Source: Chlorops oryzae (Eukaryota > Arthropoda > Insecta > Diptera > Chloropidae). From it: a stretch of DNA of 64,000 nt. The position numbers and the translations under genes were made by a program. The stretch lies in NCBI GenBank assembly GCA_020466095.1, contig CM035807.1, positions 53,038,752-53,102,751 on the forward strand, in the 5' to 3' direction. The notes below the pieces were generated by a model. That model searched no databases and had not been told where the DNA came from. It saw only the letters and a list, made by a program, of their open reading frames with translations. This document shows positions 31,801-41,968 of the stretch, piece after piece. Every line of letters starts with the position of its first letter. The first letter of the stretch is position 1.

Positions 31801-32774
31801 CCCTAAAAACATATTTCCGTATTCGCCGCCAATTTAAGTGGAGCGGCATGCAACGCCAAATCAGAGATTATGTCAAGTCATGTACCAACTGTCAGCAGAA
31901 TAAGGCTAGTAAAGCGACGAAAATGCCCATGGTTATAACAGATACGGCTCATAGACCATTCGACAAATTGTTTATGAACATGGTGGGTCCTCTACCTACC
32001 ACCGCATCAGGCAACAAATATATTCTCACAATAATAGATGATTTCCTTAAATATTTTATTTGTGCGGCCATGCCGGATGCAGAGGCTAGCACAGTAGCGA
32101 AAATTTTTTTTAAAGAGGTCATTTCGAAATTTGGTATACCTCGACTTCTGGTGACCGATAACGGCACGAACTTTACTTCCAAACTATTTTCAGATATTTG
32201 CAAGCTACTGGGAGTGAAAAGACTTACAACTAGTCCATATCACCCTCAGTCAAACGGGGCACTGGAAAGATGTCACCGGCCTTTGGCCGAACATCTTCGT
32301 ATGGTGGTAAATGAAGATGGTACGAACTGGGACGAATGGCTATGCCATTCTATGCACGTTCATAATAATTCGGTCCACACCGCAACCAAACATACGCCCA
32401 CTAAGGTGCTTTTTGGTTTCGATGTCGACTTGCCAGTAAATTTAAAGAAAAAACCCATACCTCTCTATAACCCAGACGACTACAGCAAAATTCTGAAATA
32501 CCAAATTCAAAGAACGTATGAATTGGTACGTAAAAACCAAGAAAAATCAAAAGAAAATTCGAAGAAATATTATGATACCACAGTAAATTTCCAATCATTT
32601 AAAAGCGGGGAAAAGGTTTGGCTAAAAAACCAGAATCGCAAAAACAAATTTTCATCACCCTGGGCGGGCCCTTATACAGTAGTGTCCGCTATTGGTCCGG
32701 TGAATACCAAGCTTTTGATAAAGGGAAAAGAAAAAACGTACCACAACAACCTTTTGAAACTATATCACAAGTAA
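28800..32774 (+). CDS. Gypsy pol polyprotein
   Basis: Open in the -1 frame relative to gag from before 28794 to the stop at 32774. Counting from 28869: aspartic protease LIDSGADTS (about 194), RT with VVDFRKLN (about 538) and YLDDIVVYG (about 637), RNase H (TTDAS at about 783, YTDHKPL at about 851), integrase HHCC (about 967-1008) and core. The core has VTDNGTNF and NGALER for the second Asp and the Glu, but the first Asp of the triad is Asn (FMNMVGPLP, codon AAC 31977-31979). A chromodomain is not obvious; the end resembles the GPY-like tail (WAGPYTVV). Made as a gag-pol fusion. Confidence 0.92.
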   Translation, partial: LIAAQSRPIDWNAENNCNKRPNQLLEAQQPKVTTPDPLEEKPAIDEVPSSNSKTLRSQKSTDCTPLKVKKPVKKVTFNDTITTFVYALEKDSELRGVSDTRTRNFISKVKNCFSIFNFVLYIFQLILINSMNFVVSKMNELKQNFWIFRGKKETSIFDCECSKNAQFSWGKLLRKFTFKSGHNEDIANSLNLRHELPVEDAFIEIPCQQTYRRKATLLIDSGADTSLIRRESLADDVEIDFKKVKRLVGAFGGDSSTTGEVKIEHDQIPSLKFNMQVVPYGTNLPADGLLGRDSLWNKTITDTIRKNITFVEKGAQVATLPLILKNSSCNIHVARKITIQPRSIRIIAVSTGLLANDLVVHKREVAPNVYIGESITKPQNGLGYVSVLNASEDQAKLDMKTELQYSLLDDYAMLRENFSKYGAKNYKSPVSCLNINTCASDSGGERFPLLVNTLSLDVNLNDEERTSLLKICEDFQDVIHLKGDYLSYTTTLRHEIPTEPGHPPVNIRQYRLPEAHKEEINRQVEEMLEQEIITPSISPWNSPIILVPKKSGPNGEKKWRLVVDFRKLNEQTIKQVFPIPRIDEILDQLGCSRYFTTLDLASGYHQVLVDEDDRKKTAFSTGQGHYEFLRMPFGLTGAPATFQRIMNHILTGIQGIDCFVYLDDIVVYGRNLKEHEIRLRKVLQALRENNLKIQTEKCQFLRREVVYLGHRCSEQGVLPDPGKVECVKRFPAPRNKKQLQSFLGLVNYYRKFIPNAARILLPLTNLLKKDVEYEWSESCQSAMVALKTAITSPPILRYVDFSQPFLLTTDASNEALGAILSQGVLGEDLPIYFASRALSQTEQRYSTIEKEFLAIVWATKNFRSYLLGRHFTIYTDHKPLREIANLKDQTSRLARFRHKLSEFDFEICYKPGKTNQNADALSRLPYEDTNIAVVTRSQARQKTDPSDSSGVVEEICLKNNDMLENPDLGKEDSAVFLTDPRDIKNVLKQFHDSPMGGHKGALKTYFRIRRQFKWSGMQRQIRDYVKSCTNCQQNKASKATKMPMVITDTAHRPFDKLFMNMVGPLPTTASGNKYILTIIDDFLKYFICAAMPDAEASTVAKIFFKEVISKFGIPRLLVTDNGTNFTSKLFSDICKLLGVKRLTTSPYHPQSNGALERCHRPLAEHLRMVVNEDGTNWDEWLCHSMHVHNNSVHTATKHTPTKVLFGFDVDLPVNLKKKPIPLYNPDDYSKILKYQIQRTYELVRKNQEKSKENSKKYYDTTVNFQSFKSGEKVWLKNQNRKNKFSSPWAGPYTVVSAIGPVNTKLLIKGKEKTYHNNLLKLYHK

Positions 32775-33250
32775 TAACGAAAACAATTTAATTTTTTTTT
32801 CGTTTATATTCGTTTTCAAAGAATTTAGTTTAAAAAAAAAAAAAATCTATGAACACAGCTTGCGTACAGTATAGTACTCCAAAATACGACAAACGTTGTC
32901 CTTTAAATTTTTTTAATGCGGGTTCCTTGTGTTTAATCGTACATCATTTTGTTACTCTGTCTATAAATTTTTCTATTTTGAAAATTTTATGAGAAGATTT
33001 TTCCATATTCTTCGATGCTACAGTTTTCATTTTCGGCTTATTAAAAAAAAAAAAAAAAAAAAACAAATTTATATATACTTACTTATAATTGAATGTACTA
33101 TCAAAATATTCAGTTATCGGTAAGTTATATATCACGGGATAGCAAAAGTTTTTTTTTATACTTTTGAAAAAAAAAAAAAAAATTTGACAGGCAACTTATG
33201 CTGTCACATAAAATTTTTTTTTCTGATTAAAAAAAAAAAAAAATAATTAA
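32775..33250. other. Sequence after pol, no LTR recognised
   Basis: AT-rich with long A and T runs. I could not find a matching stretch upstream of gag. It ends at the TA target of mariner copy 1. Confidence 0.4.
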
Positions 33251-33252
33251 TA

Positions 33253-34539
33253 TTAGGTGTAGTAAAAAGAAATCCATTATTTTTCCAATAGATGGCGTTA
33301 TTTATCTGCATCTCGCGTTGTATAAGTCCGATCGTGTTCCGCTAGGGGGCATTAGAAAGATGACAGTTCCTACTAAAAAAGCTTTTTTGACACTTTTTTG
33401 ATTGATTGATTCAGTTTTGTTTGAGAGCTTGTCAAAGATGGACATCAGCAAAGAGAAAATTCGCTACATTTTACAGTTTTTCTTCGATAAGGGAGAAAAC
33501 GCAAGCCAGGCGGCTGAAAATGTGAATAGCGTTTATGGACCTGATACTGTAACAGCCAATCATGCGCAATTTTGGTTTCGTCGATTCCGTTCCGGTAACT
33601 TCGATGTCAAGGATGCACCACGCACTGGAAGGCCAATTGTCGAAAATGTCGATAAAATCATGGAAATTATCGAGTCCGACCGTCATGTTAGCACTGTTTC
33701 GATTGCAAAAGAGCTAAAGATTTCACAAAAAACCGTTTGGAACCATTTGAATAAGGCTGGATACACAAAGAAGCTCGATGTATGGGTGCCACACGAGTTA
33801 ACGCAAAAAAACCTCAAGACCGAATTTCCATCTGCGAATCGCTGCTGAACCGCAACAAAATCGACCCATTTCTGAAGCGGTTGGTGACTGGTGATGAAAA
33901 GTGGGTCACTAACGACAACGTCAAGCGAAAACAGTCGTGGTCGAAACACGGTGAACCGGCGGAAACGGTGGCCAAGCCAGGATTGACGGCCAGAAAGGTT
34001 TTGCTGTGTGTTTGGTGGGATTGGCAGGGAATTATCTACTATGAGCTGCTCCCATACGGCAAAACTCTTAACTCGAAACTCTACTGTCAACAATTGGACC
34101 GTCTGAAGGAAGCAATCGCCCATAAGCGGCCAGCTTTGGCCAATAGGAGAGGAATTGTGTTCCATCAGGACAACGCCAGGCCATACACATCGATAGTGAC
34201 TCGCCAGAAGCTCCGGGAGTTTGGTTGGGAGGTTCTTCTGCATCCACCTTATAGTCCGGACCTGGCACCAAGTGATTACCATCTGTTCCTGTCCATGGCG
34301 AACAATTTTGCTGGTGAAACATTCGCTTCAAGAGAGGCTTCTGAAATTCGACTGTCTCAATTTTTTGCTAATAGGAACGAGGGCTTCTATGAGAGAGGCA
34401 TAATGAAATTACCTTTAAAATGGCAACAAGTTATCGAACAAAACGGCGCATATTTGACCTAAATCGGGTCATTCTAACTATCTTAAATAAAGCCCTCAAT
34501 TTAATGAAAAAATAATGGATTTCTTTTTACTACACCTAA
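33253..34539 (+). mobile_element. Mariner element, copy 1
   Basis: 1287 bp, flanked by TA (33251-33252, 34540-34541). Terminal inverted repeats of about 32 bp start TTAGGTGTAGTAAAAAG. One base shorter than copy 2 and almost identical to it. Confidence 0.95.
33438..34462 (+). pseudogene. Mariner transposase with 1-bp deletion
   Basis: It matches the intact 341-codon copy at 51910-52935 but lacks one T near 33818, just after the WVPHEL motif. The frame therefore breaks and resumes at 33782-34462. Other changes include HTS to YTS after the second catalytic Asp and YDN to NDN after GDEKW. All three DD34D aspartates are still encoded. Not functional as a single protein. Confidence 0.95.
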
Positions 34540-34541
34540 TA

Positions 34542-35699
34542 TTAAAAAAAAAAAAAAAATAGTCCAAAAATCTTATTTTTTCGTCTGCAGTTTTGGACAA
34601 GTATATCTCCTAGCATGGCGATATTACCATACACGATTAATAAGCTTTTGAATAAATAAAAAAGTCAAACAATAAAAATTTGAAAACAGAAGTCCAATTT
34701 TTGGAACGATTTGATAATGAAAGATTTTCTGCTAACTTTCAATACTAAACTCAGTACTTAAGCTTAAACCTATATGAACTTACAAAAAAAAAATAATAAT
34801 AATTTCAATGATACATCATTTGGATTTTACTTAAATTTACTCAAAATAAAACTTTCATCTATTTCACAAAGGTTTAAGTAACACTCGACGTCAGCAGAAT
34901 CGCCTAAAATTTTTAACTAACCTCCTTTTTCGCTTCTAATAATAAATACCAACAAACATATATGTTAGTGTAACTATACTAGTTTACTAGAAATAAGTTT
35001 ACGAATCAACCGGAAATTTCCAGCGGCAACTTTCCAGTAACTCCACTACATTACTTCAAGGCACAAAATTTCATTTTTATATGACGTTTCCAACTCTATT
35101 AATGCTAAATGTAAAATACGAGAGTTCATCTTTTCATTTCAATTGGGAAACTTATTAGCCAGATAAAGAATAAACAAACCGGTCTAAAAACAATTTTGTT
35201 ATAAACGGCACGAAAGGCGAAACAAGTGACGGCCAGTAATCTCACATCAATAAATTGTCAACATTGGTCTTTATTCTACAGTTCGCAGTTTGCAGCGTCC
35301 CGCTTCATCAATAACTTCCAAAATATCAACGTTTCAAAATATATATTACATTTTGTGGCAAGATCATACCGCCTCCTTGCGAAGCGGAGCGCTCAGAAAA
35401 CGATTGTCAGCAATATCGAACCAAAAATCTTAAAAAACTCTGCTCTAAGCATTCATTATCATTGAACATCTAAGCATTCATTATCATTGAAAAAGGCTTA
35501 TGATTTTCTTTATATAAAGAAATTTTCATTGATGCTTACTTGCCTACGAATGCAATATCAATGTAATATCCACTCCTTGATGTCATCAAGGTCACTGGAA
35601 AAAATTGCTCACCTGAAATATTGTGATCACAGGATGTTTTGGTGAAAGTTTTACATCTACAAGTCGAAGCAATGGTTCGAGGCAACAATTTAAGCTCAG
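34542..35699. other. No gene; one short duplication
   Basis: AT-rich. At 35445-35490 'taagcattcattatcattga' occurs twice in tandem. Otherwise nothing recognised. The left limit of LTR family copy Y is somewhere in or right of this stretch. Confidence 0.4.
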
Positions 35700-36975
35700 G
35701 GAGCAGGAAGCGCTTCGCAAAGAAAAAGCTCGCGAGCACACCCCGAAAACCTAAGCATGCCACTAACTCCAAACGTATCTCTGCGGGAGGATAAACCTTG
35801 CGCAATGCTGAGAGATGCGAGGAGAAAGAAAAGCTACTATAAGGGGGAAGGGGCTGGAGCATGGATTCCCAAAAAATGCAACAACCTCACAAAAGCTCGA
35901 ATCACCCTACATTGTTCGCATCACCGACCCATGAGCAGAGCGTCTGACCACGATTTTTCATAAGTTTCCAACTCCACAAATATTAACACGTGTTCGAAAC
36001 ACAGGACATTTTTCAAATCAAGGACCAGTTGCGTGGGAAAGGAAATAGTTGCAGCCGGACCGATCATGAAATTCAAATAAATTGGTCACGACAACAGTTG
36101 ATAAGGAGAACCGTGCGCTATCGTTCAGAAGTCCTCATAGAAACGAAAGCCGTTTTCGTCACAGTTATTCTTTATGTTTATTTCTGGATTTCTACTGGCC
36201 AATAAATGACATAGTTTTCCTCATCTGCGGCGCGACAATAATCGCAGACAGTGAGAGTCATCAGTGCCCATCACCCCCGAACGATTTTGGAATCGGGGAT
36301 AGCATGAATCATCAGTGTCGATTAACCTATGAACTATAAAGGTTTCGTGAACAGCAGCCAATATGGATTATTACAAGTAAGGAAGCAATAAGAATAACAT
36401 TGTTAGTCTTTCTTATAATCACACGCTTTGTCTGGATGTAGTAGTATTCTCTAAAACTAATTGTATGTATCTCTATTTGCTTCGAAATAGTTAAAAAAAA
36501 AAAAAAAAAAAAGAACAAGCTTTTTGCTATTTTTCATAAAATTCGCCATACCTTAATTCATTAAACAGAAACAATCTAGTTTCTGCATTCCTGTTATTTG
36601 TTAAAAAAAAAAAGGTCCATATATAAGTTCGTGCATATTTTCCTTAAATTTATCCAATTTCAATTGTTTGATTTGTTTATGCGTCATGCAAGGTTGTAAA
36701 GAAGTGACAAGGGAGAAGGAATTGAATTAACTTAAAGTTAAAGTTTTTTTTTTTCTCATTTTAGCCTAAGATATTCTAAGTAAGTACGTTAAGTTTTTCA
36801 ACCTAGCATAAGAAAATTTACAGTAAAATCTTAAAACTCAAAAGAAAACCAGAACCGAACGTCACAAAATTCGAATGTAGGGATCGCGTCTCGTGTCCGA
36901 AATTGTCCGTAAACAAAAACAAATATATTTTTTCTCCTATTTTGCCCGGGGATCCTTCCTATAAGGGGGGAGGGA
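35700..36975 (+). mobile_element. Interior of LTR family copy Y, non-coding
   Basis: Inverted match to 21718-22985 (copy X), including 'cagtgcccatcacccccgaacg' and 'tctctgcgggaggataaaccttgcgcaatg'. It ends in the purine tract AGGGGGGAGGGA (36964-36975) directly before an LTR start. No gag or pol frame. Confidence 0.6.
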
Positions 36976-37986
36976 TGTTAGGTGTCGACTTTGGCTAAGT
37001 AGGTTGAGAACCCCTGGCGGCGGTGGCCACAGACCACCACGCTGGGAGCGCCTGAAAGTAATTCCATTACATTCCAGCAATCTGGCTGTAACTAGATTCT
37101 TCTAACATTTTTACCAAAGCGTGAGAACTCAAAAAATATTTTATTTCCACTTCCAAAGAGTTTTTGCCGAATTTGCATTCCCATAAATCTAAAGCTGAAA
37201 TGCACTTGTGCATTCTGCACATATAACATTTCATTAAAATTCAAAATGTAGCAAACAAAAGCAAATTGTCTAAAAAGATTGCAAACGTTATCTGCAAGAC
37301 TTTATAAGGTTTTGATTTCAAACAACCGTAAAATTTCGGACGCATGGAACGGCAAGGAAAATTCTGCCGACGTTGCATTCCCACGATCAGCACATAGGCT
37401 GATCGCCTTTCAAGTCACGTTGTCTCAACGTATGTGCGCCGTCGCGGCCGGCTTGGTGGCCGCGACGGCGCACATACGTTGAGACAACGTGACTTGAAAG
37501 GCGATCGTCCGGCACCGATCGTGGGAATGCAACGTAGGCAGAATTCTCCCTTGCCTGGGTTTTCCGAGTCGGACGGAGTCGTGCTGGCGAGCATTGAGCC
37601 CTTTTGGCAGTTTATTTGTTTTAGTTTTTTATGATACAGGCTGCAACATTGTAGGAGAACTTGTGCGATTCGAATTTCGCTATTGCTGCCTGCTTGCCGG
37701 CAGGCCTAACTGTACGTTGCTTGGAATCTAGTTTTTTTTTGGACAAATCTTTTGTCAAGTGTCTTGGAAGTCAAGAGTTTCTGAGAATGCAATTTCGGCA
37801 AATATCCCTTGAACGTGATTATAATTTATTTTCAAAAGTCCCGGCATCATTTTACAATGTGAGAATATTTAGATTTCTGGAAGTGCCGATACTGCAGTTA
37901 ATTTGTCTTCCTGCGTTCCCCAACATTCTATTTTCCGATTCGGAACAGCGGTTCCCAATCTTGGTTGACGCAGTCACCACCTAACA
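36976..37986. repeat. Tail-to-tail LTR palindrome
   Basis: The left arm (36976-37449) begins TGTTAGGTG after a purine tract. The right arm (37458-37986) is in opposite orientation and ends CACCTAACA. The innermost 49 bp on each side are perfectly inverted around ggcttggt; farther out the arms are diverged. The right arm is identical as far as I can see to 21190-21717, but both arms lack the last ~110 bp of that LTR. Confidence 0.8.
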
Positions 37987-38332
37987 CGATGATTGTGGTT
38001 ACTTTTTCACGTATTTAACTGGTGCAAATTTACCCTATTGTATCCAAAAGTACTTGAATAATTCTGGTGCATACCTACTGTACTAGTGCTTTCGTGTACA
38101 TATGTTATAATGATTTTCTACAGAATTTTTTATGGGCGAGGGTAAATAGAAGAACTATTACTGGTGGCTTTTGCACTAATAAAGTACTAGTACAGCCCTA
38201 GTTCAAACTCCTGCAGGGAAAATATATAAAGAACAAAGAAAAAGTGAATGTCGTTTGTTAGCATCACATATAACCATATGTGTCACTCTCATATATATTG
38301 CGCGGGATTTTATGCGCCAGTTAGAAAGAGAT
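37987..38332. other. No feature recognised
   Basis: AT-rich spacer before the hAT-type element. Confidence 0.5.
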
Positions 38333-38568
38333 GTTACTCACAGGGACGTGAACCGGATGGAAAATTTTCCCGGTTCAGTTCGGCGGTTCGAGCCGTGTTT
38401 AAATTTTTGGATTGGTTCGTCAAACCGGTTTTTCTTCTTCTTTGAACCGGGGTTTCGGTTCGGTTCATCGGTTCTGGAATTTCTCAAACTGAAAAAACTT
38501 GTTAACACGTGTTTCCAATTCTAACGCAATTTTTTTTTACCATTTAGGGTTGAAATTTGCACAATTAA

Positions 38569-39635
38569 CCCTCTAACCTTTCACACGGCCTCCAGGCATA
38601 ACTCAGAAAAGTCACTTTTTGAACACATAGGTAAAGTTATATGATATCAATAAGTATAATAGTGTTGCTAGTATATTTGATGACATTTCCTCCTGAGACA
38701 TCATATGCAAATGACGTCCAGTTTGGCGCCTATAGCCATTAGTGTGTGATCATCCGTCAAATCAACACCGCATTTTCTAAAAAAAAATTTGTGGTTTTCA
38801 ACACAATATATCTTTTAAACCAAACAAGTTGTTACCGTTTGATAATTTTTTTTCATAAAGGTAAGTTATCCAACTTTAATTTCATATATGATTTGATTCG
38901 AAAAAAAATTGTTTTGTGCGAGTTTCTTGGAAAAATTGAATTATGCCTCAAGGCATAATTGTCGGTTTACGTGATATTTTTTCCGCTTGCATTTATTTTC
39001 CTGATGCGGAGAAATTGATGCAGTTGCCGCAATTTCGTGAACAAATTGCTGCTGGCCTCATCAAATATAATTCGCACACTGTTGGCCGACGAAGAACTCC
39101 ACGTGATCCATCATCACCTTCAACTTCACGACCATCAACTCCGGTACTTGGTCATGTTGTTCCTGTTGGTCATCGAGCCATTCATCCAGTCGCTGATGTT
39201 CGCTATGATGGCTTCAACCATCTTCCAGTTTGGCTACCGAAGGCAGGTGGTAAACAACTTTGTAAAAATGCCAAATGCAAATCACAAACTCAATGTGTTT
39301 GCAAGGTATGCAACGTACATTTGTGTTGCTCTACCTCTAAAAATTGTTTTTTTGATTATCATTCAAAAAAATAATCTTTTGTTTATTTTTTTTCACATCT
39401 TCATCTCTTTTTCTAATAAAATCCATCAAAATGAAAATTTCTATCTGATTGTATTTTTTCACTTAAACCGACAATTATGCCCCGAGGCATATTTCATCTT
39501 TTCTCACCTGGAGGCTAAACGGTAAGGTAAATTAAAAAACTAATAATGCAGAAGTGTTTAGAATGTCGTTTTTAGTCTAGAAAAAATTATTCCGGCTCCT
39601 TTTTTGCATTATTTCAAAAAAAAAAGGTTAGAGGG
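38569..39635 (+). mobile_element. piggyBac-like element nested in the hAT element
   Basis: Flanked by TTAA on both sides (38565-38568 and 39636-39639), with termini CCCTCTAACCTTT and its inverse. 1067 bp. Contains one ORF for the Cys-rich end of a piggyBac transposase. The catalytic region is deleted. Confidence 0.9.
38943..39374 (+). CDS. piggyBac transposase C-terminal fragment with Cys-rich domain
   Basis: 143 codons from ATG. Residues ~105-140 form the Cys/His cluster typical of the C-terminal zinc-binding domain of piggyBac transposases (CKNAKCKSQTQCVCKVC, HLCCSTSKNCFFDYH). The DDD catalytic domain is absent: this is what remains after internal deletion, or a fusion of 5' and 3' ends. 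It begins within one half of a short inverted repeat (38943-38970) whose partner is at 39465-39492. In the intact protein this domain binds the transposon ends. Whether the fragment is expressed is unknown. Confidence 0.65.
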   Translation: MPQGIIVGLRDIFSACIYFPDAEKLMQLPQFREQIAAGLIKYNSHTVGRRRTPRDPSSPSTSRPSTPVLGHVVPVGHRAIHPVADVRYDGFNHLPVWLPKAGGKQLCKNAKCKSQTQCVCKVCNVHLCCSTSKNCFFDYHSKK

Positions 39636-39872
39636 TTAAAATTTATTGGTGGTTACCTTACTTATGTTAGAGATGATATCGACTTCGATTTTTTTTTTGC
39701 CTATGGGAGCGACCACCGTGCATGGTTGCAGGAAAAATGAAACCCTGAATCTTTACAAAAAAGGGTGCGGTTTTCGGTTCGGTTCAAACATTTGTAAAAA
39801 ATCGTCGATTCGGTTAATGGTTCGGTTCATCGGCTATCCGGTTCGAAATCAGTTCACGTCCCTGGTTACTCG

Positions 39873-40254
39873 GCAGGCAAAAAAAGAGCGAGAGAGAAAT
39901 ACCTTTGGTGATTACCTTGGTGGGTACCCAAGACCGTGGTAAAAAAGCCGAAATGGAAACGGCTCCTGAGTGACATATGTAGTTGTATATGGTTAGCATC
40001 GACTTTGGAATGCAAACATCAAGACAAACTTATCGGGTGACAAAGTTACAATATCACCTGGTCAGCACCAGAAAGCCGTGGGAATATGATTGTAATTTAC
40101 GGTGGCACGTGCACGTCTTAACAAGAGTCTTATATCAAATCTTTCGTATTCGTATACAGCTATATAAATAATCTTCAAAACCTAAACTAAAGCTAAACTA
40201 AAACTTGCAGGTTTTTTAAATTATGTAAATAATTTCAAGTTTTTTCCTTCAAAG
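39873..40254. other. Parvin intron, upstream side
   Basis: No coding exon seen; the polypyrimidine-rich end TTTTTTCCTTCAAAG precedes the exon at 40255. Earlier parvin exons are not recognisable to me in the window. Confidence 0.5.
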
Positions 40255-40409
40255 GTGACAGCGAACAAAGAGCCGTAATTGATCCACAGTCGCTTCAAAG
40301 TGAAAAGATGAGAAAGCTCCAAAGCAAACTCATTGAGTGGATTAACGACGAGTTAGCCGAACAAAGAATAATTGTGCAAAATCTTGAGGAGGACTTGTAC
40401 GATGGCCAG
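40255..40409 (+). CDS. parvin: Parvin exon (start of first CH domain)
   Basis: Acceptor AAAG|GT at 40254/40255, donor CAG|GTATGC at 40409/40410. The exon takes 2 nt of a split codon and then encodes 51 residues, with EQRAVIDPQSLQSEKM, IEWINDELAEQRIIV and EEDLYDGQ. From memory this matches the conserved linker and first calponin-homology domain of parvins (ILK-PINCH-parvin complex at integrin adhesions). It is the only clear host gene in the window. Exons upstream were not found. Confidence 0.9.
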
Positions 40410-40464
40410 GTATGCGTTTGTTTTTCATTTGTTATACATTTTAAATAATAAAAGGCTATCACAG

Positions 40465-40581
40465 GTTTTGCATAAGCTGTTGGAAAAATTAACCGGTAGG
40501 AAGTTGAATGTGTCAGAAGTAACTCAGTCGGAGGAAGGACAGCGTCATAAGCTGAAAGTAGTTCTATCAGCCGTCAATCAC
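40465..40581 (+). CDS. parvin: Parvin exon (first CH domain, continued)
   Basis: 39 residues in phase 0, beginning VLHKLLEKLTGRKLNV and containing EVTQSEEGQ, a signature of the parvin CH1 domain. A 55-bp intron (40410-40464) separates it from the previous exon. The donor is CAC|GTAAGT at 40581/40582. No following exon is found up to 64000, so the next intron exceeds 23 kb and is filled with repeats. Confidence 0.9.
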
Positions 40582-40788
40582 GTAAGTTTGAAATTTTATT
40601 TTAGTTGCAAATATTGAACTTATTCTTCCGGCGTATCCGGTCTATATTGGGGTCCGAAAAACGCGACCAGTTCCCCATTTTGTTCTATCTGTTGCATCAT
40701 CCGAAGTGAGTCCTACAGCATCGAGGTGCTATTTAATATAAATTGGTATAAGAGATCTTTTCCTAAAATATCATCTCCTTATAGCAAC
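40582..40788 (+). other. Start of large parvin intron
   Basis: Unique-looking sequence up to the LTR at 40789. No other feature. Confidence 0.6.
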
Positions 40789-41035
40789 TGGGGTAAATCT
40801 CTCTTTTACGCACTCAGAATAAAAACAACCGATCTGTTCGCCTTTTCGATAATCAATGTCGTTATTTTCTTCATACGCAACATCTTTGACTGAAAACTAG
40901 TTAACGACCTTAAGTGTGAATGCGACAGCCATAGTTTCATGTGAGTTCGATGGTCGTATATCTAAAACTAGTTCTCTGAATGAGTTGCCAGACTCTTAAT
41001 ATGAGTTATGTTGTAATGGCTAGATGTTATTGACA
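40789..41035 (-). repeat. 3' LTR of SAP-gypsy element
   Basis: 247 bp. On the - strand starts TGTCAATAAC and ends TACCCCA; aligns throughout with 49314-49559 with many substitutions. Confidence 0.85.
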
Positions 41036-41361
41036 TATAACTCCGATCTCCTAGTGCTACAATAGATTTTATGTTCTTAAATTTCCTAACATATTTATTC
41101 TTGCTGTGTAATATGTACATATGTATATATGTATATAGGTAGATTTGATAATCAAATTTTTTAAACGTTTTGCGATCCACGGTCGAATATTAGCAAAAAC
41201 CCACACTCATTTATAAGGTATTCTCGACTGTTGAAATCCTTCAACGGCCCCCACCACATATCTATCATTCCGCAGTACTTTTATTATTCTATAAGGTCCT
41301 TTAAATTTGGGGATAATTTTCTTTGGCACGCCTAAGTGTGTTTTTTTTTTGTCAAAAGTTT

Positions 41362-41966
41362 TTATCGTAATATATTTGTCTTTTTGTATTTACGTGGTTT
41401 TTGTCTAGTAGAATTGACATATTCTTTGTTGTACAACTGGATTTTTTTCTTGACACTTTGCTGCTTTTTTTTTCTAATTTTCTTTAAGTTTCTATCTTTT
41501 GATCTATTAATTTGTTCTTCTAGGCTTTCTTTTAGCATGTCGACTGATTTTCCTCTTTGGTCAACGCCAAAAAGCATTTTACTGGGATGTTGCTGAATGG
41601 ACGTTTGGTTTGTATTATTCAATGCAAGATCTACCGTTTCGAGCACCATGTACCAATAAAAATCTTTATCCGGGTTGATCAATTGGGTTATCATTGGCCC
41701 TGGGCTCCTATTTACTCTCTCTACCTGTCCGTTTGATTGAGCTGATCCTGTAGCTACTTTAATATGTTTGACTTCGTTCTGCTCTAAGAATTCTTCAAAT
41801 TCTTTCGAAGTAAAAGAACTGCCTCTGTCGGAAATAATGCACTTTGGTCTACTATATGCTCTGAAATAGTCTTTGAGGGCTGCTATGGCTTCTTTAGAAC
41901 TAGTGGTTTTTTGTTGGATAAAGTCGGACAAACTTGGAAAAAGCGTCTATAAAAACCAGTATGTGT
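41362..41966 (-). pseudogene. SAP-gypsy integrase core and C-terminal part
   Basis: The frame reads from FIDAFSKF (interrupted by DINE-1 copy C on the right) through ISDRGSSFTS, which holds the second catalytic Asp, to NGQVERVNR, the catalytic Glu. A C-terminal stretch follows. The first Asp lies in the HIDHYGP motif on the other side of copy C. A gene fragment only. Confidence 0.8.
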
Positions 41967-41968
41967 TT

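Larger units (their letters stand above)
27054..32774 (+). mobile_element. Gypsy-class LTR retrotransposon, coding region
   Basis: A complete gag and pol region of Ty3/gypsy type without env. Flanking LTRs could not be recognised. Gag and pol overlap in the -1 frame with a strong frameshift signal. Gag has one frameshift near its start, and the integrase lacks one catalytic Asp, so this copy is probably dead but recently so. Confidence 0.9.
38341..39864. mobile_element. Non-autonomous hAT-type element
   Basis: Ends CAGGGACGTGAAC...GTTCACGTCCCTG. An 8-bp duplication, GTTACTCA (38333-38340) and GTTACTCG (39865-39872), fits hAT insertion. Subterminal regions contain many CGGTTC motifs. A piggyBac-like element has inserted, so the hAT element itself is about 450 bp and has no transposase. 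Confidence 0.85.

Noticed and set aside
33683..34331. - strand ORFs inside mariner copy 1 and + strand ORFs inside copy 2
   Set aside because: They are shadows of the transposase gene on the other strand.
36213..36340. Host exon suggested by the non-AT-rich block 'cccatcacccccgaacgatt'
   Set aside because: The block recurs inverted near 22490 in the other copy of the LTR family, so it belongs to the repeat.
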